From positions 80,066 to 144,065 of the forward strand of contig JAGPMT010000006.1 of NCBI GenBank assembly GCA_018052735.1: a stretch of DNA of 64,000 nucleotides. Direction: 5' to 3'. A program made the position numbers and the translations under genes. The notes under the pieces are model-generated. The model saw only the letters and a program-made list of their open reading frames with translations. It ran no database searches and was not told where the DNA came from. Shown here piece by piece: positions 16,919 to 26,212 of the stretch (its first letter is position 1; the number at the start of each line of letters is the position of its first letter). The DNA is from Phycisphaerae bacterium. GTDB taxonomy: Bacteria; Planctomycetota; Phycisphaerae; Sedimentisphaerales; Anaerohalosphaeraceae.

Positions 16919-18412
16919 TCAGGCCGGATTTTTCTTTTGATAAATAAAACTTAAAACGATATATAAAACCGCTGTCATAAACCATCCCGGCAATGAAACG
17001 AAATAAATCTGCATCCGGCCGGAAAGAACAAGCCAGCCGCATACAGCCAGTGTAATGAACCACGCCAGACCTGCTGCCCAATTAAACTGCGATCCGGAAA
17101 GCCGGGCATAATTGCTCCGCAGACCGAGCTTGTCCATCAGCCAGAAATCGACAAAAATTACAGCTCCCATCGGCATCAGCACCAGAGCGAATGTCGCGAC
17201 AAAATCCAGCAGATTCATCGCTACAGCAGGAAACATCCCCGAGACTGTTGCCACCAGACCAATTACCAATGTAACCCAAAAAAGAGGTTTTTTCGGCATA
17301 ATACCCTGAAATGCCAAACCTGCACGGTAAATAGTCGGATTGGCAGTTGTCCAAGCAGCTACAATAACGCAAATCAGGCCGGTCAAGCCGGCAGCCCGAT
17401 AGGTCATCGGTCCGGGCAGGACATCGGTATCGGCCGGATTCAGGTGCAGCTGATAGGCATACAAAATCGATGCACAAATCCAAGCCATAAAATGGCCGAC
17501 ATACATTCCTGCCGCCGATGCGACACCATACCAGGACTTGCGGGCATAGCGGAAAACCGACAAATCACTCATTCCGATATGCCACGCCATATTGCAGAAC
17601 CAGGCAAAAAACATAATATGCCAGAATGTAAACTTAACCTGTCCCGGCAAGGGCGGCCCCCCTTTCCAGATACGCATTTTTGCCAGCGTCCAAAGATCCG
17701 AATAAGATTGAATCTCCATATCAGCGGCGTTTAGAAACTGCCGAAAACCAATGAGGCCAAAAGCCAGAAAGACCAAGACCATCCACGGCGCGGCAATATT
17801 GGCAAACTTTGCAACCGTTTTATACCCGCAGGCGGCAACAACAGCAATGGTCGTTCCTGCGGCAGCCACCGCCAGAATCCAGCCGATGCTGTTGGGATAC
17901 AGATCATCAAGACCCGGCATTGGAAACTTAAACCAGATGCCGAAGGCCGTCGCTGAAACCGTGATCATTGCGCCGGCAAGGATGGTAAACATCACGCCGT
18001 TGGCCAGATTGTACACCATAACCAGACGGCGGCCGCAGATTTTCTCAAGCTGGTAGTACAGCGTCAGCCGGGCACGGGTTGCTATCGGAGCGCACAAAAA
18101 CATCCAGCTCAAAACAGCTAATGCATTGCCGACCAGCAGACCGACAATCATATCAAAAGCACTGATGCCGGAAGCAACAAACAGCGGTCCAATCATCAGT
18201 TCTGTACCTGCACAATGTTCGCCGGCGTACATTCCGACAAAACTCTTAAATCCCAAAAGGGCATGCGGAGGCACAGGAGTTCGCTCATACTCCGCAGCAG
18301 GATGAAAACCGTCAGAATGACAGGATTCGGTTTGCGGGCTATTCTGAGCTGCACCTTGGGTCTGTGCACAGGTGTTTGTTGTATGGTCGGCGTTCACGGC
18401 TGTTTTACCCAT
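16919..18412 (-). CDS. NCS1-like (purine-cytosine permease family) transporter
   Basis: A polytopic membrane protein of about 497 residues with roughly twelve hydrophobic segments. The motif region GISAFDMIVGLLVGNALAVLSW and the later WTTANPTIYRAGLAF resemble nucleobase:cation symporters of the NCS1 family. The start chosen (18412) overlaps the rhaT stop by eight bases, giving likely translational coupling. The longer frame upstream lies wholly within rhaT. A nucleobase-type permease is unexpected in a rhamnose operon, so the substrate may be a sugar or sugar derivative in this lineage. The substrate is inference only. The 61-residue membrane protein follows after 11 bases. Confidence 0.8.
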   Translation of the reverse strand: MGKTAVNADHTTNTCAQTQGAAQNSPQTESCHSDGFHPAAEYERTPVPPHALLGFKSFVGMYAGEHCAGTELMIGPLFVASGISAFDMIVGLLVGNALAVLSWMFLCAPIATRARLTLYYQLEKICGRRLVMVYNLANGVMFTILAGAMITVSATAFGIWFKFPMPGLDDLYPNSIGWILAVAAAGTTIAVVAACGYKTVAKFANIAAPWMVLVFLAFGLIGFRQFLNAADMEIQSYSDLWTLAKMRIWKGGPPLPGQVKFTFWHIMFFAWFCNMAWHIGMSDLSVFRYARKSWYGVASAAGMYVGHFMAWICASILYAYQLHLNPADTDVLPGPMTYRAAGLTGLICVIVAAWTTANPTIYRAGLAFQGIMPKKPLFWVTLVIGLVATVSGMFPAVAMNLLDFVATFALVLMPMGAVIFVDFWLMDKLGLRSNYARLSGSQFNWAAGLAWFITLAVCGWLVLSGRMQIYFVSLPGWFMTAVLYIVLSFIYQKKNPA

Positions 18413-19538
18413 AGATGGAAGATACCTGCTGTGCATTCGGAAGATTTCGACTCTGGCCGGCGGATTTGCTCTGGCCCAGATAGCCGCTCCAGCCGGCAAT
18501 AACCGCTGAGGCAATCAGCAGCACAAGCCCAGCCGCCAAAAGCCCCTGTGTTTTTCTGCTGGTCCCTTTCCACTCGCCCAGCATCAAACCCAGCAGCTGG
18601 CTGAAGAGAATCTGACTGGCCATCAGCACCGCCCAGCCGATATAGGCGGTAGTCCCCATCATGGGCTCACCGGTTTTAAAGCAGATGAATTGCGAGCACC
18701 AAATCGCTCCGGCCAGACCCGCCAACACAAGATTGGCAAGCACAGGAGCATCTTTCTTGACATAATCTCCTGCCGTCTTGTTTTTGAGATTTAAAAAGAT
18801 GCACCAGACGGCATTGACAACAAAACCTCCCAGCAGCACCACCACCAGCACCGGCATGCCAGCCCAGGCACGGGATGTGTGCGGCTCTGTTGTCATTGCC
18901 AGATTCTCAATTTCCGGCCCGCCCTGAAGACCAAAACTCATCGCCGAACTCATCAGGCCTGAAAACAGGGCCGCCAAAATGCCCTTTTTGAAGTTAAACT
19001 CTGCTACCGCTTTTTTCTTTTCTTCCTCGGACAGCTCGCTTTCTTTGGACATTCCGGCCATTCCGACAAAGACAATGCCCACCACCGAAACGACTGCCGC
19101 CGCCACTGATACAAGTCCCGACGGCGTTTTAAACATCGCCGATACGGCATCAGAACCCTTGAGCATCGGCGGAATGAGCGTGCCGGCAGCCGAACACAGA
19201 CCGCAGCCCATCGCCAACCCCAATCCGAAGCCCAAATAGCGAATCATCAAACCCCATGTCAAGCCGCCGACTCCCCACGCTGCCCCGCACAGGAAACATT
19301 TGATTATTTCGTTCCGCGGAGCGCCGGCCAAAACCGAAAGAACATTGGGCGAGGTCGTCAGGGCCAAAATCCACGGCACAATAACCAGTCCAAAAACCGC
19401 ATAAACCAGCCAATAGCTTTCCCATGCCCATTTGGTCACTTTTTTAAACGGCAGATAAAAAACGGCTCCGGCCAGACCGCCGAGCATAAAAATCACGATA
19501 CCAACGGCCGGATTGGCTGCTGCAAGCAGAGTCGTCAT
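18405..19538 (-). CDS. rhaT: L-rhamnose:H+ symporter RhaT-like
   Basis: A 377-residue protein of the RhaT family with about ten membrane helices. The N-terminal PFKKVTKWAWESYW corresponds to the conserved PFKKVKKWSWE of E. coli RhaT, and GAAWGVGGLTWGLMIRYLG to its GAMWGIGNINYGLTMRYLG. It is slightly longer than the E. coli protein (344), mainly from a charged loop near residue 170 (SEEEKKKAVAEF). It takes up L-rhamnose with protons. It lies 27 bases downstream of rhaA and has a strong ribosome site (AAGGAG). Confidence 0.9.
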   Translation of the reverse strand: MTTLLAAANPAVGIVIFMLGGLAGAVFYLPFKKVTKWAWESYWLVYAVFGLVIVPWILALTTSPNVLSVLAGAPRNEIIKCFLCGAAWGVGGLTWGLMIRYLGFGLGLAMGCGLCSAAGTLIPPMLKGSDAVSAMFKTPSGLVSVAAAVVSVVGIVFVGMAGMSKESELSEEEKKKAVAEFNFKKGILAALFSGLMSSAMSFGLQGGPEIENLAMTTEPHTSRAWAGMPVLVVVLLGGFVVNAVWCIFLNLKNKTAGDYVKKDAPVLANLVLAGLAGAIWCSQFICFKTGEPMMGTTAYIGWAVLMASQILFSQLLGLMLGEWKGTSRKTQGLLAAGLVLLIASAVIAGWSGYLGQSKSAGQSRNLPNAQQVSSIYG

Positions 19539-19565
19539 CGTGTTCTCCTTAACAGACGGTTTTTA

Positions 19566-20831
19566 TTAGCGTTTTGAAAGAACATCGGCCTCGTATTTTT
19601 TCACTTCATCCAACCACGCCATACCGACAGGCACATTGCGGCTCATGCAGTAGTAGTCCCAGACAGCAGCCCACGGCAGGGTTTTGAGCTCCTCCAGCAT
19701 CGCCAGCCGGCGGGTGTAGTCCATCTTCAGCTCAATTTTCCGGAGGGTTTCTGTCGGCTCCAGCAGAGCTATCAGGAGGGCTTTTATCATATTGCGCATT
19801 CCAATGGTCCAGGCCGCTACACGGTTGATGCTGGCATCAAAGAAATCCAGTCCGATATGCACCTTGTCCAGCTTGCCGCTGCGAACCAGCTCTTTGGCAA
19901 TGGCCTGCAATTCATCATCCAGAATAACCACATGGTCGCTGTCCCAGCGGACAGGCCGGCTGACATGCAGCAGCAGCTGGGGACAGAACATCATTACCGA
20001 GGAAATTTTTTCGGAAATCATCTCCGTCGGATGAAAATGCCCTGCATCCAGACAAAGAAGTTTCTGCCGCGAAACAGCATAGCCCAGATAAAACTCGTGC
20101 GAACCGACTGTGTAGCTTTCGGCACCGATACCGAAAAGTTTGGATTCCACTGCATCCAGATTGTGAGCAGGATTCACTTTGACCGCAAAAATTTTATCCA
20201 GCGAATCCATCAGTCGCAACCGCGGCGAAACACGGTCAACAGGGACATCTTTGTAGCCGTCGGGAATCCAGAAATTGGTGACCGTGGTGCTGCCCAGCTG
20301 CCTGCCGATGGCAGCGCCGATTTTGCGGCAGGCGATGCCGTGCTCAATCCAGAAGTTGCGGATACCCTTATCGGGATGACTTAGGGTAAATCCATCGGCA
20401 GCCTTCGGATGTGAAAAATAGGTGGGATTAAAATCCATCCCCAGCTTATTGGCCTTGGCCCAGTCAATCCAGCTCTGGAAGTGGCGGGGCTGCATTTCGT
20501 TGCGGTCGATATATTTGCCGCCGTTATCAATGTAGCAGGCATGCAGATTCAGCCGATGCCGGCCGGGAATCAGACTGAATGCCTTTTCAATATCGGCTCG
20601 AAGCTGGTCAATCGTGCGGGCTTTGCCGGGATAGTTGCCGGTGGCCTGAATGCCGCCGCCGGACAGCTCTGCCCCGACCGTTTCGAATCCGCCGACATCA
20701 TCGCCCTGCCAGCAATGCATCGAAATCGGGATGGCCGCCAGTTTCTTGAGAACCTTGTCTGTATCGATTCCAATCTGGGCATACTGCTCTTTGGCTATGC
20801 TGTATGCTTTTTCAATAGTCTTTTTCGTCAT
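19566..20831 (-). CDS. rhaA: L-rhamnose isomerase
   Basis: Converts L-rhamnose to L-rhamnulose using Mn/Zn in a TIM barrel. The 421-residue length equals E. coli RhaA (419). Diagnostic stretches are [12 protein letters not shown] near the N-terminus, the metal-binding [15 protein letters not shown], and [15 protein letters not shown]. Of two in-frame ATGs six bases apart, the second (20831) is chosen because it sits seven bases from AGGAG, while the first directly abuts it. It lies between rhaB and rhaT in the operon with gaps of under 35 bases. Confidence 0.96.
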   Translation of the reverse strand: MTKKTIEKAYSIAKEQYAQIGIDTDKVLKKLAAIPISMHCWQGDDVGGFETVGAELSGGGIQATGNYPGKARTIDQLRADIEKAFSLIPGRHRLNLHACYIDNGGKYIDRNEMQPRHFQSWIDWAKANKLGMDFNPTYFSHPKAADGFTLSHPDKGIRNFWIEHGIACRKIGAAIGRQLGSTTVTNFWIPDGYKDVPVDRVSPRLRLMDSLDKIFAVKVNPAHNLDAVESKLFGIGAESYTVGSHEFYLGYAVSRQKLLCLDAGHFHPTEMISEKISSVMMFCPQLLLHVSRPVRWDSDHVVILDDELQAIAKELVRSGKLDKVHIGLDFFDASINRVAAWTIGMRNMIKALLIALLEPTETLRKIELKMDYTRRLAMLEELKTLPWAAVWDYYCMSRNVPVGMAWLDEVKKYEADVLSKR

Positions 20832-20864
20832 TGGCATCTCCTGTAAAAGGCGTTTGTGTTGGCA

Positions 20865-22340
20865 CTAAATCCGGGCTTTTTTGAGCTTCATAAAACGTTC
20901 AAACGGCGCCTCCCATGCAGCCGTATTTTTCGGAGCATAGGTATGCATTTCAAAGGACTGGCGGATGATTTTTCTTGCTTCGGCCAGCGACGGGATATGC
21001 CCCAGCCCGATCGCCTGCATCGCAATATTTCCGATAACGGTGGCTTCCACCGGGCCGGTAATGACCGTGGTACCGGTGGCATCCGCCGCCAGCTGATTGA
21101 GCAGCGTATTCTGTGTGCCGCCGCCGACAATATGCAGCTTTTCAATTCGGGTACCGTAAATCTCGCAAAGCTGCTGCATCACCAGCCGATACTGCAGCGC
21201 CAGACTTTCCAGACAGCATCGGACATAAGCCCCTTCCGAAGCAGGAACAGGCTGGCCGGTCTTGCGGCAGAATGCGGCGATGGCCTCGGTCATCGAAGGC
21301 GGATTCATAAACATATCCCTGTCGGGGTCAATTAAGCTGGCAAAGGCCGGAGCTTGCGCAGCCATCTGGGTCAGTGTGCCGTAATCCAGCTCCTTGGCAA
21401 AGGCCGCACGGCAGCGCTGGACCAGCCACAATCCCATAATATTTTTGAGAAACCGAATCGTATCAAACACCCCGCCTTCATTGGTAAAGTTGTACTCGAA
21501 GGCTTTGGGAGATGAAACGGGGCTGTCGGCTTCAATCCCCATCAGCGACCATGTTCCAGAACTGATATAAGCCCAGTTTTTGCCCTCTGCCGGCACAGCC
21601 GCCACAGCCGAAGCAGTATCGTGCGTGCCGGGGGCGATAACCGGAATCGGCCCCAGACCGGTAACAGCCTGCAGATAGCTGCTGATAGGCCCGATTGTGG
21701 TGCCGGGCTTGATTAACGGATGCAGAATCGACGGCGATACGCCGATGGCCTTGAAAATGTCTTCATCCCAGCTTTTGGTCTTGAGATTAATGCCCTGTGA
21801 GGTGGTGGCATCGGTGTACTCGTTGGTGAGTTTGCCGGTAAACAGATAATGGAAATAATCGGGTATCATCAGAAAATGAGCGGCATTTTTGAGCGCTTCG
21901 CTTTTTTTCTCAGCCAGAGCCAGAAGCTGATAGATAGAATTAAACTTCAAAAACGCAATACCGGTCTTTTCATAAATGGTTTCAGACGGAATCCGCTTGA
22001 AAAGCGTTTCCATCATCCCATCCGTTCGGCTGTCGCGATAGGCCACAGGCAAGCCCATCTGGGTTTCGTCCCTGGCCAGCAGCACAAAATCCACCCCCCA
22101 GCTGTCCACGCCGATGCTCTCAATGGGCACATCCGAACCGGCACACTTCTTGAAGGCCTCCAGCATCGACTCATACAGGCGAACCAGATTCCAGCAGTAC
22201 TGGCCGCCGATGGGGACCATTCCATTGGGAAAACGGCTGATTTCTTCCAGACGCAGTTTGCCATCCTGCAGGATGCCTTTTACGACCCGGCCGCTTTCGG
22301 CCCCCAGATCAATGGCTGCATAGGCATGTACTTCGGCCAT
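20865..22340 (-). CDS. rhaB: Rhamnulokinase
   Basis: FGGY-family sugar kinase that phosphorylates L-rhamnulose at C1. The 491 residues show the N-terminal ATPase loop AAIDLGAESGRVV, the substrate region ESIGVDSWGVDFVLL, the second phosphate loop GTHDTASAVAAVP and the adenosine motif IVGGGTQNTLLNQ. These fit RhaB rather than other FGGY kinases. The start has GGAGGA at ideal spacing. It lies 11 bases after the aldolase gene and 33 bases before rhaA. Confidence 0.95.
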   Translation of the reverse strand: MAEVHAYAAIDLGAESGRVVKGILQDGKLRLEEISRFPNGMVPIGGQYCWNLVRLYESMLEAFKKCAGSDVPIESIGVDSWGVDFVLLARDETQMGLPVAYRDSRTDGMMETLFKRIPSETIYEKTGIAFLKFNSIYQLLALAEKKSEALKNAAHFLMIPDYFHYLFTGKLTNEYTDATTSQGINLKTKSWDEDIFKAIGVSPSILHPLIKPGTTIGPISSYLQAVTGLGPIPVIAPGTHDTASAVAAVPAEGKNWAYISSGTWSLMGIEADSPVSSPKAFEYNFTNEGGVFDTIRFLKNIMGLWLVQRCRAAFAKELDYGTLTQMAAQAPAFASLIDPDRDMFMNPPSMTEAIAAFCRKTGQPVPASEGAYVRCCLESLALQYRLVMQQLCEIYGTRIEKLHIVGGGTQNTLLNQLAADATGTTVITGPVEATVIGNIAMQAIGLGHIPSLAEARKIIRQSFEMHTYAPKNTAAWEAPFERFMKLKKARI

Positions 22341-22351
22341 AAAGTCCTCCG

Positions 22352-23425
22352 TTATTGCTTGGTTAACTGATTTTTACGGTACGACTCAACTTCCCAGTTT
22401 TCAATAAATTGCCGCGCTGTGTCGGTCATATAGTCCACACCTCCGAAGGCAGCCGCCAACTGCCTGACCAGCCCTCCATCCTGTGCCAGTTCCAGCGCCA
22501 GACGGGCTGCCTTGGGGCTTGTTGAAACTCCAAAAACGGCCTCATCAAAGATCATTACCTGCGGGGTGTATCCATATCGGGATTGAAATGCTTTTATGGA
22601 TTCTGCACTCGGGCGGCCGACAAACGGATAGGATTTGGCATAGACAATGTGGTCGGGCGTCAGCGGACCTGCAGCTGGTTCGAAAAAACCGCTGGCAGCA
22701 ATATGCACAGATTCATCCTGCACAGCCGCGCTGATAAGCTGTCGGGCACGGTCTGTCTGCCCTGCTGATGGCATAGGCCCCATCTGAAGGTCAACAGATA
22801 TGCCGGCAGCTGCATATTCGGCTTCCAGCCGGCCCATGACTTGGGCATATAAAGAGCGAATTGTCTCGGCGTTGTCACCCGCAGCAAAAAGACCGTGATT
22901 TTTAAGAAAAATCAAGGCCGGCTCTCTGCCGTACGCCTGCCGGTATGTCTGAATCTCCCGGCGGACCCGCATGCAGAGCGTATAGCCCGGATCGATATAA
23001 TCCAGCCACAAGGCATCGGGGAAGAGCTGACGGCAGGCAACAGAGCCGTTTTTTGAGCAGGTCATCCCGTTGACAAGGGACGGATGCGTGTGCACGACAA
23101 AACGTGCTTCTAAGGCATTGTGGAGAGGGGCCTCGACAGAAGCCCGGCCGGAGATGCCGGGCAAGACGGCTTTTTCCATTTTTTCCTTAACCAGCGCCTC
23201 GCGTGCGGCCGAATCCGGCGGGGGTTCTATTGTATACAATTCAGACAGCTTATGCCTGTCCAGGGCGATAAAGTCGCCGGGCTTCAGATCTGCCAGTGTC
23301 GTTCCGGACGGCTTGACCCAGAGCGTGTGCGCATCTTTGCAGGAGGTATTGCCGCCGCCACCGCAAACATAACGCCGCGTGCCGAACTCATGCGATAATA
23401 CCGTAATCGTGTCAAGGATGTCCAA
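22352..23425 (-). CDS. Class II aldolase, probable L-rhamnulose-1-phosphate aldolase
   Basis: Cleaves a ketose 1-phosphate to DHAP and L-lactaldehyde if it acts as the operon predicts. The zinc site is visible as VVHTHPSLVNG and KNHGLF, and the N-terminal GGGGNTSCKD and WVKPSGTTLADL are typical of the class II aldolase/adducin fold. It lacks the dehydrogenase domain of the two-domain RhaD/RhaE-type proteins and is longer than E. coli RhaD (274), with an extra C-terminal ~110 residues. No ATG is available. TTG at 23425, five bases after AAAGGA, is chosen, and TTG at 23452 is the alternative. Position directly before rhaB supports the assignment. I leave the symbol blank because the family also contains fuculose- and ribulose-phosphate enzymes. 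Confidence 0.85.
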   Translation of the reverse strand: MDILDTITVLSHEFGTRRYVCGGGGNTSCKDAHTLWVKPSGTTLADLKPGDFIALDRHKLSELYTIEPPPDSAAREALVKEKMEKAVLPGISGRASVEAPLHNALEARFVVHTHPSLVNGMTCSKNGSVACRQLFPDALWLDYIDPGYTLCMRVRREIQTYRQAYGREPALIFLKNHGLFAAGDNAETIRSLYAQVMGRLEAEYAAAGISVDLQMGPMPSAGQTDRARQLISAAVQDESVHIAASGFFEPAAGPLTPDHIVYAKSYPFVGRPSAESIKAFQSRYGYTPQVMIFDEAVFGVSTSPKAARLALELAQDGGLVRQLAAAFGGVDYMTDTARQFIENWEVESYRKNQLTKQ

Positions 23426-23524
23426 TCCGAGTCCTTTCAGAAAATCAAGCAACCTTCATTCTTATAACAGCAAGTCCGGCAATTTACAACTCTTTCTCCC
23501 CCGCCCCAGCAGCAATACAATGCT

Positions 23525-24202
23525 CTACTTGACGGAACGAATCTGCCGGATAAGAGTCAATGTATCCTGCACCTTGCGTGTTATGCCGGCGAAATCACCA
23601 GCCGCCACAAGCTCTTTGGTAATCAGTTTGGAGCCCATCCCCGCACAGGCAATACCAGCATCAAACCACTCTTTTAAGCTTTCCGGCGTTGGGGAAATGC
23701 CCCCGGTCGGCATCAGTTCAGCCCAGGGGCAAGGCCCTTTAACGGCTTTGGCAAAAGCCGCTCCGCCGACCTGACCGCCCGGGAAAATCTTGCAGATTTC
23801 CACACCCAATTCGTGGGCTTTGTGAATTTCGGTAACCGAACCGCAGCCCGGGCAGTACGGTATTTTACGTTTATTGCACAGCTTGGCTGTTTCCTCATCC
23901 AAAAGCGGCCCGACTATAAAATCTGCACCCGCAGCAATATACATCGCCGCCGTCGGGGCATCGCAGATAGAGCCGACTCCCAGAATCACCTCCGGCCGCT
24001 TACTGTCGCGGTATTCGGTCAGTTTATTAAAAACATTGATGGCCCGGTCGCCCCGATTGGTAAACTCCACCACCCGCGCCCCGCCTTCGGCACACGCATC
24101 AATGATTCTGCAGGCAGTTTCAGAATTGGGATTGTAAAAAACCGGAACAAGTCCGATTTCCTTCATAACTGTCAAGGTTTGCAGTCTGCTGTAACGCGCC
24201 AT
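23525..24202 (-). CDS. KDPG/KHG-type aldolase, first gene of the rhamnose operon
   Basis: A 225-residue class I aldolase of the 2-keto-3-deoxy-6-phosphogluconate family. The catalytic glutamate lies in VVEFTNRG and the Schiff-base lysine in EICKIFPGG; GPLLDEETAKLCNK and the phosphate-binding GGISPTPESLKEW are also present. The start at 24202 has AAAGG at good spacing; 26 upstream in-frame codons are ignored because they overlap the promoter. A KDPG aldolase is not part of the isomerase/kinase/aldolase route of rhamnose breakdown, so it may serve a parallel acid-sugar substrate such as a uronate found with rhamnose in pectic or ulvan-type glycans. That link is inference. Confidence 0.88.
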   Translation of the reverse strand: MARYSRLQTLTVMKEIGLVPVFYNPNSETACRIIDACAEGGARVVEFTNRGDRAINVFNKLTEYRDSKRPEVILGVGSICDAPTAAMYIAAGADFIVGPLLDEETAKLCNKRKIPYCPGCGSVTEIHKAHELGVEICKIFPGGQVGGAAFAKAVKGPCPWAELMPTGGISPTPESLKEWFDAGIACAGMGSKLITKELVAAGDFAGITRKVQDTLTLIRQIRSVK

Positions 24203-24280
24203 TTTTGATGCCTTTCGAATTCTTCTAACAGAATTTTTTACCAGCTTCAACCGCCGCTTTCTTACCCAAATTGCCCGCAT

Positions 24281-24344
24281 ACTATAACACAGGATAAGAT
24301 TTCAGGAAAGAGAGCAAAAATGACTTTTTTTCTATTCAGGATAA
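24281..24344 (-). promoter_or_regulatory. Probable rhamnose operon promoter with CAGGATAA direct repeats
   Basis: On the minus strand TATAGT (24286-24281) is a good -10 about 80 bases before the first operon gene, with no clear -35, as expected for an activated promoter. The plus-strand octamer CAGGATAA occurs at 24290-24297, in the -10/-35 spacer, and again at 24337-24344. The pair could be a regulator site, perhaps for the divergent WYL protein. Confidence 0.4.
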
Positions 24345-24395
24345 CAACTCGGATTGACGATATTTTATGTCTGCATATGTCCCGATAAAACAGAG

Positions 24396-24424
24396 TTGAT
24401 TTTGGCAAAATTCGATTGTATCAT
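24396..24424 (+). promoter_or_regulatory. Sigma70-type promoter of the WYL regulator gene
   Basis: TTGATT (24396-24401) and TATCAT (24419-24424) are spaced by 17 bases and end 43 bases before the ATG at 24468. Confidence 0.6.
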
Positions 24425-24467
24425 TCCAAGCTGGAGAATCAGATTTTTCTTGCAGAAGGTAAAGACT

Positions 24468-25460
24468 ATGTCCCGCGGAGAACCGCTTATTCGGCAATGG
24501 AATTTATTGAAAGCCCTTCAGGCTTATCACTATGGATTGAGTGCAGACGAACTGGCCTGCCGGCTGGAGTGCAGCAAACGGCAGGTCCAGCGGGATTTAA
24601 ACGTCCTTCAAGAAGTCGGCTTTCCGATTTCGTATGAGCAGCGGGATTTCGGCAAACGATTTTGGAAGCTGTCGCACCATTTTATAGAGAGCGATAAGCT
24701 GATTTTCTCGGTTACCGAGATGCTGAGCATCTTTCTGAGCCAGAAACTGCTGGCGCCGCTGGCAGGCACACAATTTGGTGAAGGTCTTGACTCGCTGTTT
24801 GAAAAGATTAAAGCTACTCTGACCCCTCGTGCATTAAGCCATTTTACCCAAATGGACAGCACGCTGCTTGTTAAAAGCCATACGTTCAGCGACTATTCCG
24901 CCCACGACAAAACCATTCGGCTGCTTACCAAAGCAATTCAGGACTCTGTTGTCGTAAATCTGACCTATAAATCGCAGAGCCGTCAGAAACCCTACCAGAC
25001 TCGCTATCATCCGTATGGAATGGTCTTTTTTGACGGCGATTTATACTGTATCGGTCTGATGGAGATTTACGGCCAGATTCGAACCCTAAAGCTTAACCGC
25101 ATTATCAGCAGTGAACTGACCCCAGACAGATTTCGCAAACCTGCAGATTTTTCCATCCAAGAACAGATGGAAGGCTCATTGGGCATTTTCAGCTCGCCGG
25201 GACCGACACAAACCATCCGGATTCAACTGGACGGCTGGGCTGCCAGCAGTGTCCGTGAAGCCATTCATCATCCCAGCCAGAAGATTCTTGATGATAACGA
25301 CAGCCGTGTTATTGTCCAGTTTAAATTGGCCGATACCACCGAACTGAAACGTTGGCTGCTGAGCTTTGGCTGTCATGCCTGCATTTTAAGCCCAAAACAG
25401 TTAGCCGACCAGATAGCATCAGAAATCAAGAAAATGTCCCAGCGCTACACAAAAAAATAA
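24468..25460 (+). CDS. HTH-WYL transcriptional regulator, likely of the rhamnose operon
   Basis: A 330-residue regulator. The N-terminal winged helix-turn-helix spans about 10-60 (GLSADELACRLECSKRQVQRD), and a WYL domain covers about 140-235 (NLTYKSQSRQKPYQTRYHP, then LYCIGL at the WYL position), followed by a C-terminal WCX-like extension. The start has AGAAGG seven bases upstream; 38 in-frame codons further up overlap the promoter and are not used. WYL proteins bind small ligands or nucleic acid and act as repressors or activators. Divergent placement next to the rhamnose operon makes local control of that operon the simplest reading. Confidence 0.85.
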   Translation: MSRGEPLIRQWNLLKALQAYHYGLSADELACRLECSKRQVQRDLNVLQEVGFPISYEQRDFGKRFWKLSHHFIESDKLIFSVTEMLSIFLSQKLLAPLAGTQFGEGLDSLFEKIKATLTPRALSHFTQMDSTLLVKSHTFSDYSAHDKTIRLLTKAIQDSVVVNLTYKSQSRQKPYQTRYHPYGMVFFDGDLYCIGLMEIYGQIRTLKLNRIISSELTPDRFRKPADFSIQEQMEGSLGIFSSPGPTQTIRIQLDGWAASSVREAIHHPSQKILDDNDSRVIVQFKLADTTELKRWLLSFGCHACILSPKQLADQIASEIKKMSQRYTKK

Positions 25461-26212
25461 AAAAAAATTTTCACTTTTCGCCATCACAGCATATAGGTTC
25501 TTTCTTGTCGCGAAACCCCAAAGCGTTGTAGGTCTGGCCAGAGATGTCATACCCTGACGCAAGTTTTCAAAAAACAGCTTCGACCAAACCTGTCATACCC
25601 CTGTTTTATACTTTGGATTGATGATGCAATTCTCTAATTTTGTTAAAGAGCTGAAAAATGATTAAATTGCCTTATCCAAGGAATGCACGGGGATTACGGC
25701 AGCTGTTTTCGGTCGGTTTGCTGCGACGGATGCCCCTGATAACTCGGGCGGCATTTGAAAGAATCTGGAATCGTCCGGCAGCCGGTTATTCTGCAAATGC
25801 ATTGCATAGGCGGCAGAAGGAGAAAAGCATGACCAGCATGACAGACAACAGAGTGTGCCGTCATCCCATTGAGGACGCCGCCGGCATTATGTCGCTGAAC
25901 AATAAACAAGCGTTCTCTCATTCATACAGCAGATGCGGAACGCCTGCAGATCCGCAGCAAGGGCAAAGCGGCAGAAGGGAAAAGAACCCGTTGCGGCATT
26001 CCGCACAGCGGGGGGACCGCAGGATTCGGTTTCCCCGCATCGTTTTTTACATCGGCCGGCAACCTCAACTTTAGATTAAGGGAAAAATTAGACGCTCCGG
26101 CGGCCGGAGAAGGCAACATCGCTGCGGCCAATCTGGAAGGTTAATATGATGCTGCTATTTTTAATAATTCCAAAGGGCTTAACCGTGTCAACACCGATCA
26201 GCCGCTGCCCGG
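25461..26212. other. Poorly understood gap with repeats and a doubtful small gene
   Basis: Between the WYL gene and the minus-strand lipoprotein. The decamer TGTCATACCC occurs at 25545-25554 and 25591-25600. A small frame with a strong ribosome site begins at 25829. After 25900 all three plus frames are open for long stretches and none stands out. One of them ends with protein-like NLNFRLREKLDAPAAGEG at about 26061-26114, so the region may be a decayed gene. Confidence 0.4.
25829..26074 (+). CDS. Doubtful 81-residue protein, function unknown
   Basis: The only strong support is AGAAGGAG five to six bases before ATG. The predicted protein (start MTSMTDNRVCRHPIEDAAG) is Arg-, Gln- and Pro-rich, has no membrane segment or motif that I recognise, and the same bases are open in other frames. 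It may be a real small gene, a fragment of a decayed one, or chance. Confidence 0.25.
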   Translation: MTSMTDNRVCRHPIEDAAGIMSLNNKQAFSHSYSRCGTPADPQQGQSGRREKNPLRHSAQRGDRRIRFPRIVFYIGRQPQL

